DNA of 22,215 nucleotides, taken from IMG/VR virus record IMGVR_UViG_3300025425_000183, positions 1 through 22,215 of that record; one strand, 5' to 3'. The stretch comes from a virus. Made by a program: the position numbers and the translations under genes. Position 1 is the stretch's first letter, and each line of letters starts with the position of its first letter. Positions 13,904-19,110 of this stretch are shown in pieces. Below the pieces are notes generated by a model that was not told where the DNA came from, ran no database searches, and worked only from the letters and a program-made list of their open reading frames with translations.

Positions 13904-14310
13904 AAAATAAGGCAGATTACTGCGACACCCAAGGTGTCGCAAGGTGTCGCATAAATGCGTTTTATGCGGGTTTTGCTATCGCAGGGTGTCGCGAGATTTC
14001 TGTTTTTCTGTGTCATTGTGTCGCATGTCTGTATACTTATGTCGCAGGTAAAGCCCATATAGAGAAAAAACTGCGATAGCTACCTTGAAAAAAATGGCGT
14101 TAAATGAACAACTGCGACACCTGCGATACCACTGCGACACCCCAGGTGTCGCATGTTTTTGGTCAAATGGACAGCGGTTACCAACACTTCTAGGAGATAG
14201 GTCAACATTATTTACTTCTTGCGACACCTCCCAGGATTTTTTAGCGCAAATAAATAAAAAAAATAAAAATATGCTCTTTAGGTGTCGCAGCACCAAAGCT
14301 GCCTTATTTT
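13904..14310. repeat. 407-bp element with 12-bp inverted ends and GCGACACC array
   Basis: AAAATAAGGCAG (13904-13915) and CTGCCTTATTTT (14299-14310) are perfect inverted ends. Between them lie nine exact GCGACACC/GGTGTCGC sites, at 13922, 13933, 13943, 13985, 14114, 14134, 14145, 14221 and 14281, plus degenerate ones near 14017 and 14123, in both orientations. AATTGTGTT (13873) and AACACAATT (14312) form an outer inverted pair. Frames across it translate the repeats and do not look coding. It could be a replication origin with iterons, an operator array, or a non-autonomous mobile element. Confidence 0.75.
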
Positions 14311-14375
14311 AAACACAATTGAGGCAATTTTTATTTTCCCTGTTCGTGCCTATATTTTTGATATATAGAGGTTTC

Positions 14376-14696
14376 ATGCCTAAAAGAAAAAACAAATCTA
14401 GAAATTTAAACACCTATTCTAAACCTAAATTGATTAAACAAGAGGTTACATTCCCCTATTCAAGATATAAAATAGATTGGTGTGACATCGTCACTGAAGG
14501 CGGTTGGGGATCTGAAAAAGAATTTAATAACATGAAATTAGCAACTCCAGTAAGTGAAGGTTATCTTTTTAGTAAGGATAAACACACTGTAAAAATTTTT
14601 GCGGGTTATGATATTGATGATGATGGTACTATTACTTTTTCTGAACGATCGGTGTTTCCGACTTCGTGTGTTCTGAAGATGACGAAACTTCATTAA
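14376..14696 (+). CDS. 106-residue unknown phage protein
   Basis: ATG 14376 is preceded by AGAGG (14367-14371, short spacing). The upstream in-frame extension to 14319 is hydrophobic and lies next to the repeat element, so I exclude it. The N-terminus is basic (MPKRKNKSRNLNTYSKPKL); the rest (YKIDWCDIVTEGGWGSEKEF, then SEGYLFSKDKHTVKIFAGYD) looks like a small beta-rich domain of a type seen in phages, without known activity. The 3' end overlaps the convergent small terminase gene by 65 bp. Confidence 0.72.
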   Translation: MPKRKNKSRNLNTYSKPKLIKQEVTFPYSRYKIDWCDIVTEGGWGSEKEFNNMKLATPVSEGYLFSKDKHTVKIFAGYDIDDDGTITFSERSVFPTSCVLKMTKLH

Positions 14697-15177
14697 CTTC
14701 TTCTTCTAATGCATCAACAGTCTTCATATTTAACATCGGAGCGTAGTCTTCTAAAATCTTTTTCATCTTTAATTCTATTTCTTCCTCTGACATATCTTCT
14801 ATTTTTCCATGTTTTATTATTTTTCTGTCTATGTATAGTCCTGCTGCCTTGCCTCGAGATACTTCAGCGTTTACAGCAGAAGAGAAACTCCCTTTCTTCA
14901 AAGCCGCTGTCTTAATTCTGTCTAGTTCAGCTAAATGTTTATCGTACGTAACTTCATGTTTAGCTAATCTCTCTTGTTTAAGTGAATCTACATATTGAAC
15001 TACTAATGGAGATAGTCTAGGATTTAATAACTCTGATCCTTCTACCTTGCACCGCTTATGACTGTACCCAGCTAACTTAGCTGCTTCTGATTGAGATACA
15101 GGACCTTCTTCATCACCGAATACTATAAACTCGGCAAATCTCTTTTGCATTTCTGTTAATCTTTTTGGTACTCCCAT
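14632..15177 (-). CDS. terS: Terminase small subunit
   Basis: Protein of 181 residues. The N-terminal part has the helix-turn-helix of small terminases: LTEMQKRFAEFIV, SQSEAAKLAGYS and GSELLNP, followed by helical oligomerisation segments and an acidic, low-complexity tail. It recognises phage DNA and hands it to the large subunit (at 20733). It is leftward and 5.5 kb away from its partner, instead of adjacent. The ATG lies 6 nt after a TAAATT -10 box with no ribosome site, so translation may be leaderless. Its transcript is convergent with the gene at 14376. Confidence 0.82.
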   Translation of the reverse strand: MGVPKRLTEMQKRFAEFIVFGDEEGPVSQSEAAKLAGYSHKRCKVEGSELLNPRLSPLVVQYVDSLKQERLAKHEVTYDKHLAELDRIKTAALKKGSFSSAVNAEVSRGKAAGLYIDRKIIKHGKIEDMSEEEIELKMKKILEDYAPMLNMKTVDALEEEVNEVSSSSEHTKSETPIVQKK

Positions 15178-15213
15178 GTTGACAATTTAGGGTAACTATC
15201 CTATAAAGTCAAT
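15178..15213. promoter_or_regulatory. Fully overlapping divergent promoter pair
   Basis: Rightward: TTGACA (15179-15184), 17 bp, TATAAA (15202-15207), 6 nt, ATG 15214. Leftward: TTGACT (complement of 15207-15212), 17 bp, TAAATT (complement of 15184-15189), 6 nt, ATG at 15177. Each promoter's -35 overlaps or touches the other's -10, so polymerase can use only one direction at a time. TATCCTATA of the shared operator family is present at 15198-15206. Confidence 0.78.
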
Positions 15214-15513
15214 ATGAAAGATGAAGACAAAACATTTGAAAATGAAAGGAAACACGTGAGTGAACCAGTAGAAGATAGAGGAGCGTCTGATTTAACCTTC
15301 CTTATTGAAGAACATCAAAGACAAATTTGGGAATATAAACAGAAAGAATCTGAATGGATTAAGACTGATAATATACTTAAAGGTTCTAAAAAAATTATAG
15401 ATGAGTTAAGCACTAAGTTGGTTGGTCTAGCCAGACGTATTCAAGAGTTAGAATATGACAATGCTACTTACAGAAAAGAAATTGATAAACTACTTGCAGA
15501 AAAATCTAAATGA
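15214..15513 (+). CDS. 99-residue coiled-coil protein
   Basis: Opens at ATG 15214, exactly at the predicted transcript start. An in-frame GTG at 15256 with AAAGGA just upstream offers a conventional start (85 residues). Residues about 30-99 are coiled coil (FLIEEHQRQIWEYKQKESEW, LVGLARRIQELEYDNATYRK). First gene of the rightward operon opposite the small terminase. No enzyme motif; probably a scaffold or regulator. Stop shares ATGA with the next gene. Confidence 0.75.
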   Translation: MKDEDKTFENERKHVSEPVEDRGASDLTFLIEEHQRQIWEYKQKESEWIKTDNILKGSKKIIDELSTKLVGLARRIQELEYDNATYRKEIDKLLAEKSK

Positions 15514-15773
15514 GAGTAAGAGACCTTCAAGAATTCTTATCTAAATTTACTGAGTCTAAAAAAGATGGAAGTCGTCAAGGCAACGCTATGAGTGATGCTG
15601 TGATTATGGTAGAGATCAATGGATTCCTAGAAGAAATTAAAAAAATGGAAGTACACGAAAACAATCAAACAATAATTGGGTTAACTAAAAACCATCAATC
15701 TCACCGTCTAGTTTTAAAAACTAAGAGCGATAGAAAGATAATTATTCCAGATAAATTACGTGATACACTGTAG
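15510..15773 (+). CDS. 87-residue unknown protein
   Basis: ATG 15510 sits in ATGA of the previous stop. Features: RDLQEFLSKF helix, SDAVIMVEINGFLEEIKKME, and a beta-rich end (QTIIGLTKNHQSHRLVLKTK, IIIPDKLRD). Cytoplasmic, no known family. Operon position before a nuclease gene suggests a DNA-related role, without direct evidence. Confidence 0.72.
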   Translation: MRVRDLQEFLSKFTESKKDGSRQGNAMSDAVIMVEINGFLEEIKKMEVHENNQTIIGLTKNHQSHRLVLKTKSDRKIIIPDKLRDTL

Positions 15774-15805
15774 TATTTGCGTGACATGGTTACTTTAAAA
15801 AACCT

Positions 15806-16189
15806 ATGGGCCCAGAGGCTAAATTATACCAAAAAGTTAAGCGTCATTTTAAGGATTTTTCACTTCTCAGACTTGAAAACATTAGCTTACTTGGTACTCC
15901 TGATCTATTGGTCTACAATAATAATCGCCACTTCTTCACTATTGAATTAAAAGTAACCAAGAGTAAAAAAGTTCGTTTCTCACCACATCAAATTGCGTTC
16001 CATTTAAGGCATCCTGACAATACATTTATCCTTATAGAGGCCCTTGGTCCGTGGTCCTCGAATACTTTTCCTATATCCATGTACCATGGTTCCCGGATCA
16101 GGGAGCTTGTAGCTTCCGGCTTGAAGCTTGACGCTTGTTACTCTGGTTGGGATGCTTGCCGCTTGAAACTTTCGGAGCTTGGTGCTTGA
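15806..16189 (+). CDS. VRR-NUC-like PD-(D/E)XK nuclease
   Basis: Protein of 127 residues. PEAKLYQKVKRHF helix, then GTPDLLVY (GTPD at 30-33), FFTIELKV (E47, K49) and FSPHQIAFH (S59, Q62): the G-x-P-D ... E-x-K ... Q signature of VRR-NUC and small Holliday-junction-type nucleases. It should cut branched or structured phage DNA. The last ~30 residues (from about residue 100) are encoded by the GCTTGNN heptad repeats, giving a tail of Leu/Ala/Ser/Cys repeats that the family normally lacks. No clear ribosome site. Confidence 0.8.
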   Translation: MGPEAKLYQKVKRHFKDFSLLRLENISLLGTPDLLVYNNNRHFFTIELKVTKSKKVRFSPHQIAFHLRHPDNTFILIEALGPWSSNTFPISMYHGSRIRELVASGLKLDACYSGWDACRLKLSELGA

Positions 16190-16239
16190 TGCTTGGCGCT
16201 TGAAGCTTGATGCTTGGCGCTTGCAGCTTGAAGCTTCCT
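16105..16239. repeat. Tandem GCTTGNN heptad repeat, cluster 1
   Basis: Units of 7 bp, consensus GCTTGNN, run in register from 16105 to 16174 (10 units, some degenerate), skip 2 nt, and continue from 16177 to 16239 (9 units: GGT, GAT, GGC, GAA, GAT, GGC, GCA, GAA ending after GCTT). GAT-GGC-GAA forms a partial higher-order order. The first units are inside the nuclease gene. Open frames on the opposite strand (KLQAPSI-type) are translation of the repeat. Confidence 0.85.
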
Positions 16240-16302
16240 AAATATAGGCGCGTGGGATTTTCTAATTGGTTCGGGAGCCTTGGGCCGCGGATCATGGCGC
16301 CT

Positions 16303-16323
16303 GCACCAGCCGGTGCCGTTTTT
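16303..16323 (+). terminator. Rho-independent terminator after the nuclease operon
   Basis: GCACC (16303-16307), loop AGCC, GGTGC (16312-16316), CG and then T5 (16319-16323). It would end the rightward transcript that begins at 15214. Stem is short but GC-rich. Confidence 0.5.
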
Positions 16324-16334
16324 AAAAAAATCCA

Positions 16335-16493
16335 TTAGTGCTTGACGCTTGAAGCTTTTATTTTTGTTATACCTAACGCGCGCAGCTGTGAGCTGGACAA
16401 CGTGCGGCCTTTATTAATATTCAAAAATGATTCAGGGCGCATTAAATGACCGTCCCTGGATCTATACATAAAAGTGTACTTTGTTTTTTTCAT
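16335..16493 (-). CDS. 52-residue basic protein, end encoded by repeats
   Basis: Starts at ATG 16493 just after the stop of the Gp88-like gene (TAATATG), so it is co-transcribed. MKKTKYTFMYRSRDGHLMRP, then GRTLSSSQLRALGITKI; the last residues (KASSVKH) are encoded by heptad units 16340-16360. No known domain. The upstream 8 codons of the longer frame overlap the previous gene and are not needed. Confidence 0.6.
   Translation of the reverse strand: MKKTKYTFMYRSRDGHLMRPESFLNINKGRTLSSSQLRALGITKIKASSVKH
16340..16360. repeat. GCTTGNN heptad repeat, cluster 2
   Basis: Three units in register: GCTTGAC, GCTTGAA, GCTTTTA. It forms the 3' end of the leftward 52-residue gene, as cluster 1 forms the 3' end of the nuclease gene. 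Confidence 0.7.
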
Positions 16494-16494
16494 A

Positions 16495-17103
16495 TTAGTG
16501 CTCACCATAACAAACATTTGAAACTGATTTATCCCAGCAAGCTCTACAATCTTTACACTTATTACCCTGAAGAGGGGCCGGGCATGTTACATCAATTTTT
16601 TTAGTTGAGACTGTCGACGTGTTGGGCCAGCTGGTCCCTGCTGCCTGGTCCACCATTGGAATGGAGAACCGGACAACAAGATTGTCAGGAGCTTCAACAA
16701 TATAGTCTTTGGTCCATGCTTCTCTAGTTGGCATCCAATGCTTAACTTCAGGCGTCAACCTACAGACCTCGTAAATTCGTCTTAAATGGTCCAGGTTTTG
16801 AACATCACCTGAATCGTGCCATCTAAAATATTTGACCTTCTTTGAATTAATTTGTGCGGCCATAGCCTCCACCCATTTAGGATGAGTTAAAGATCTAAAT
16901 CTTTTATATTGCGCGTCTATAACATTTTGGAATCTATAACGGCCTCGTTTGTAGGCGTAACAGTTAGAACAGACAGAGTTTGGAATTAATCTTAATTTAG
17001 TACCTGTTTTGCATTCGTGAGCTGGTGTTGAATATGCAAACCCGGGCATCTTGCCGGGCTTGCTTAAAGTGTGAGTTATTGCTTGTGCTTCTTTTATATT
17101 CAT
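16495..17103 (-). CDS. Gp88-like cysteine-rich phage protein
   Basis: Protein of 202 residues. GKMPGFAYSTPAHECKTG, SVCSNCYAYKGR-like (C45, C48), FRWHDSGDVQ, HWMPTREAW, and a C-terminal cluster C174, C183, C186, C189, C198 (CPAPLQGNKCKDCRACW). This matches the phage family known from mycobacteriophage gene product 88, whose biochemical function I do not know. The cysteines suggest a zinc or Fe-S site. AGGAG (complement of 17114-17118) precedes ATG 17103. Leftward cassette between heptad repeat clusters 2 and 3, opposite to the surrounding genes. Confidence 0.8.
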   Translation of the reverse strand: MNIKEAQAITHTLSKPGKMPGFAYSTPAHECKTGTKLRLIPNSVCSNCYAYKRGRYRFQNVIDAQYKRFRSLTHPKWVEAMAAQINSKKVKYFRWHDSGDVQNLDHLRRIYEVCRLTPEVKHWMPTREAWTKDYIVEAPDNLVVRFSIPMVDQAAGTSWPNTSTVSTKKIDVTCPAPLQGNKCKDCRACWDKSVSNVCYGEH

Positions 17104-17113
17104 TGTTTTATTT

Positions 17114-17161
17114 CTCCTGTATATTTTATTTATTAGTACTATTTAATTGTGTTCGAATTAA
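17114..17161 (-). promoter_or_regulatory. Leftward promoter-leader, copy A
   Basis: On the minus strand: TTAATT (17161-17156), 17 bp, TACTAA (17138-17133), then the leader with ATACAGGAG (ending 17114) before ATG 17103. The -35 is weak, but the same arrangement recurs at 17607-17656, and AATTGTGTTC plus AAGGCTTG are conserved in both, supporting function. Confidence 0.45.
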
Positions 17162-17162
17162 G

Positions 17163-17232
17163 GCTTGCCGCTTGACGCTTGGAGCTTGCCGCTTGGTCCT
17201 TGGGCCCTGGTCCATGGAGCTTGAGACTTTTA
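17163..17232. repeat. GCTTGNN heptad repeat, cluster 3
   Basis: Ten 7-bp units in perfect register: GCTTGCC, GCTTGAC, GCTTGGA, GCTTGCC, GCTTGGT, then degenerate CCTTGGG, CCCTGGT, CCATGGA, then GCTTGAG, ACTTTTA. It begins directly after the leftward promoter A. Confidence 0.8.
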
Positions 17233-17255
17233 AAAAAGCGCTCGCAGCTGGCAAC

Positions 17256-17278
17256 ATAGGCGCGCGGTAGGCGCCTAT
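17256..17278. other. GC-rich hairpin in intergenic gap
   Basis: ATAGGCGC (17256-17263) and GCGCCTAT (17271-17278) form a perfect 8-bp stem with a 7-nt loop. It lies between cluster 3 and the end of the leftward gene at 17327. No T-run on either strand, so it may be a processing or boundary element. A related TATAGGCGCG follows cluster 1 at about 16242. Confidence 0.5.
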
Positions 17279-17326
17279 GATCTTGTAAAAAATAGTGAGT
17301 TAGATCTCGATGTTTAATTCTTTTCA

Positions 17327-17491
17327 TCAATTTAAACTCCCTAAGCTTTCAATTTGTTTGTGCATATTTATTATTCTAAGATTATCTTTAATTTCTTCAG
17401 CTTTAAGTAGGATTATTGCATCGTCTTCTGAAATATTGTGTTTCTTTAGATATTTTAAAAGATCTTTCAAAGATTTAACTTGTGCTTTCAT
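17327..17491 (-). CDS. 54-residue basic helical protein
   Basis: ATG 17491 has GGAGG (complement of 17498-17502) at 6 nt. The product MKAQVKSLKDLLKYLKKHN, then ISEDDAIILLKAEEIKDNLR is helical and charged; no domain recognised. A longer frame to 17539 would overlap the preceding gene heavily and lacks a ribosome site. It is second in a two-gene leftward operon. Confidence 0.68.
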   Translation of the reverse strand: MKAQVKSLKDLLKYLKKHNISEDDAIILLKAEEIKDNLRIINMHKQIESLGSLN

Positions 17492-17600
17492 CTTTGTCCT
17501 CCATGTATTTTCTTGATTTTTCTTGGTCCTCTTTAACAAGACGCAGGATCTCTTCTATTGCATCCGCTATTCTAATTAACGCTTTTGTACTTTCTGACAT
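17475..17600 (-). CDS. 41-residue acidic helical protein
   Basis: ATG 17600, preceded by CCAATACAGGAG on the minus strand (ribosome site at the complement of 17607-17611), the same leader as several rightward genes. Product MSESTKALIRIADAIEEILR, then LVKEDQEKSRKYMEDKDES: one amphipathic helix. It overlaps the next leftward gene by 17 nt. Function unknown. Confidence 0.65.
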   Translation of the reverse strand: MSESTKALIRIADAIEEILRLVKEDQEKSRKYMEDKDESTS

Positions 17601-17606
17601 TTTATT

Positions 17607-17656
17607 CTCCTGTATTGGTTAACTTATACTGTACTACTTAATTGTGTTCTTATTAA
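17607..17656 (-). promoter_or_regulatory. Leftward promoter-leader, copy B
   Basis: On the minus strand: TTAATA (17656-17651), 17 bp, TACAGT (17633-17628), then CCAATACAGGAG before ATG 17600. Near copy of the unit at 17114-17161. CTTAAT and ATTAAG around TGTGTTCTT (17637-17657) form a small dyad. Confidence 0.45.
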
Positions 17657-17657
17657 G

Positions 17658-17692
17658 GCTTGGTGCTTGAAGCTTGCCGCTTGAAACTTTCA
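17658..17692. repeat. GCTTGNN heptad repeat, cluster 4
   Basis: Five units in register: GCTTGGT, GCTTGAA, GCTTGCC, GCTTGAA, ACTTTCA. The pair GCTTGAA-ACTTTC also occurs in cluster 1 (16161-16173). Placed directly after promoter copy B, as cluster 3 is after copy A. Confidence 0.75.
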
Positions 17693-17713
17693 ACTTCAGG
17701 TTGAATTTTTTTT
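17689..17713 (+). terminator. Possible rightward terminator
   Basis: TTCAAC (17689-17694), loop TTCAG, GTTGAA (17700-17705), then eight Ts. It could stop rightward read-through (antisense to the leftward cassettes). CAGGTTGAATTT is repeated at 17721-17732 and CAACCT lies between, so alternative pairings exist. Confidence 0.45.
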
Positions 17714-17866
17714 ACAACCTCAGGTTGAATTTGCTAATTAGAATCATTCTAAAGTGATCAGTCACTAGCTACGTAGGGTCCGGGACTGATTTATTACCGG
17801 TTTTACGAGAGGCCACCCCGAAAGTCGCAACCTATGTTCTAGTGTTTATTCTCACAGTCATAGTAA

Positions 17867-17952
17867 CTGATCCCAGATCCCTTGAGTGCTGGCCAGTAGC
17901 AACGATCGTTTCCGCATAAGCTACACCACTCGGTCAAGAGATCAGGGATCAG
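17867..17952 (+). ncRNA. Long imperfect stem-loop, possible structured RNA
   Basis: CTGATCCC (17867-17874) pairs with GGGATCAG (17945-17952), then GATC (17876-17879) with GATC (17940-17943), then CTTGA (17881-17885) with TCAAG (17934-17938): 17 pairs in 19 positions. Inside, GTAGC (17896-17900) pairs with GCTAC (17920-17924), and AACGATCGTT (17901-17910) is a palindrome. No ORF uses this region. It fits a structured RNA or a cruciform; strand is unknown and given as + by default. I recognise no Rfam family. Confidence 0.5.
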
Positions 17953-17982
17953 TAGCACGACCACAAAGTACGTGCTACTGAT
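17948..17982. other. Perfect 12-bp hairpin overlapping the long stem
   Basis: ATCAGTAGCACG (17948-17959) and CGTGCTACTGAT (17971-17982) are perfect complements with an 11-nt loop. Its first five bases also belong to GGGATCAG of the 17867-17952 stem, so the two structures compete for the same strand. Confidence 0.7.
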
Positions 17983-17985
17983 AAA

Positions 17986-18057
17986 ATTAGTAATAGGGAT
18001 TAATGCACAACAAACTTGTGTGTAATCAATTACTTGATTACTTTACCTATTACTAAT
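17986..18057. other. 12-bp stem enclosing smaller hairpins
   Basis: ATTAGTAATAGG (17986-17997) and CCTATTACTAAT (18046-18057) form a perfect 12-bp stem. Inside, GTAATCAA (18022-18029) pairs with TTGATTAC (18034-18041), and GATTA (17998-18002) can pair with TAATC (18023-18027) plus GCACA with TGTGT. It lies just upstream of the 18076 promoter; a cruciform operator, origin structure or RNA is possible. Confidence 0.65.
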
Positions 18058-18075
18058 CTATCTCCTATATAATGC

Positions 18076-18104
18076 TTGACAAAGTATTAGTCAAGGGCTA
18101 AATT
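18076..18104 (+). promoter_or_regulatory. Promoter for the 323-residue protein gene
   Basis: TTGACA (18076-18081), a 17-bp spacer and TAAATT (18099-18104). TCTCCTATATAAT just upstream (18061-18073) contains a second -10-like box. The leader carries AAAGGA before ATG 18139. Confidence 0.6.
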
Positions 18105-18138
18105 GATTTTAATTAAAATAAATATAACCAAAGGAAAC

Positions 18139-19107
18139 ATGACACAGAAAATAAGAATGAACACCGAACTACGAAACAAACTGTTTAATAAAATTAAACA
18201 CGTTTTTGAAAATGAAAGCACACAAGAGAGAGAGGACTATCTACAAGCAAGAGAAAATGTTGATGTTCAATATAAGTCAGCATTTGGATTAGCTTCTCAA
18301 ATAGTTGAACGTGCTTATCCAAGTGATGATGTTGCAACATTAAGACATTATAAAAAGAAATATGGTGAAGCTGTTGATGTTGTAGCCAAAGATAAATGTT
18401 TTTACTTTGCACACAATGAAGCTGTTGATGAAGATAATGACACAGTTGAAACTAAATCACACTTTGACTTTGGTTTGTTTGGTAATCTAAATGGTAATGA
18501 ACACTCAAGCGACGAGGGTAGAAAGTTTGCCTATGCTTATTTAAGAGAGGACTTGAGAGCATTGGACTTAAATCCAGATATACTAGCACAGCAAGATAAA
18601 AACCAAGACAATCCACACAAGACAAAACATATTGACCTGAATGATAAAGCATTAGGGAGAACAGGAAGATATAATGATAGGGATAATAATGGTTTAACGA
18701 AATCATTTGACGACCAATTTTATCTTGATGTTATTGGAACATCTTATTGTAGGTCAAGAGCAATAGCTTGTACTCAAGATGAATACAAACAACTTGAAGC
18801 ATGGAGAATTGCCAAAGGTCAAGTTGTATCAACTCATCAAACATGGGTGGATAGTATAACTAAACAATGCGACCAATTAAAAATTGGATTGAAAGCATAT
18901 AGATACTTGAGTGAAGCAATAGAACTTGCAACTGAACTAGGTATTGAAATTGAGGAAGCTGAATTGATTAGAACTAACTCAACAGGCTTAACAATCTACA
19001 ACCCTAAAAATCTTGCTGATATGATTAAAGGTCTAAAGAATAATAAACCTTTAACCCTAGCCCAGAAGATAGAAGCACGAAAAAAATATGAAGCAAGTGT
19101 AAATTAA
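18139..19107 (+). CDS. Unknown 323-residue phage protein
   Basis: ATG 18139 with AAGGA at 18131-18135; a longer frame to 18103 uses a non-ATG start inside the -10 box and is rejected. N-terminus (KIRMNTELRNKLFNKIKHVFE) is basic and helical. The middle is acidic and Asn/Asp-rich (HFDFGLFGNLNGNEHSS, DNPHKTKHIDLNDKALGRTG). The C-terminal ~110 residues are helical (TQDEYKQLEAWRIAKGQ, KAYRYLSEAIELATELGIE, LADMIKGL). I cannot assign a family with confidence; families associated with nucleotide modification would be worth testing. Minus-strand frames here are shadows. Confidence 0.85.
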   Translation: MTQKIRMNTELRNKLFNKIKHVFENESTQEREDYLQARENVDVQYKSAFGLASQIVERAYPSDDVATLRHYKKKYGEAVDVVAKDKCFYFAHNEAVDEDNDTVETKSHFDFGLFGNLNGNEHSSDEGRKFAYAYLREDLRALDLNPDILAQQDKNQDNPHKTKHIDLNDKALGRTGRYNDRDNNGLTKSFDDQFYLDVIGTSYCRSRAIACTQDEYKQLEAWRIAKGQVVSTHQTWVDSITKQCDQLKIGLKAYRYLSEAIELATELGIEIEEAELIRTNSTGLTIYNPKNLADMIKGLKNNKPLTLAQKIEARKKYEASVN

Positions 19108-19110
19108 CAT

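Noticed and set aside
13904-14310. CRISPR array
   Set aside because: The repeated unit is only 8 bp, occurs in both orientations and at irregular distances.
13864-14312. Frames on both strands across the GCGACACC array (71, 75 and 106 residues)
   Set aside because: They translate the repeat itself, have no ribosome sites and show no recognisable protein pattern.
16098-16335. Minus-strand frames with KLQAPSI/KHQAPSS-type repeats
   Set aside because: A 7-bp repeat reads as 7-residue repeats in any open frame; these are translations of the heptad DNA repeat.
17025-17270. Forward frame of 81 residues
   Set aside because: Antisense to the Gp88-like gene start and then repeat translation; no ribosome site.
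17867-17952. tRNA gene
   Set aside because: The fold is a nested rod, without D, anticodon and T arms or a GTTC-type T loop at the right place.
18194-18706. Minus-strand frames in the 18139 gene
   Set aside because: Low-complexity hydrophobic/His-rich shadows of a well supported forward gene with promoter and ribosome site.
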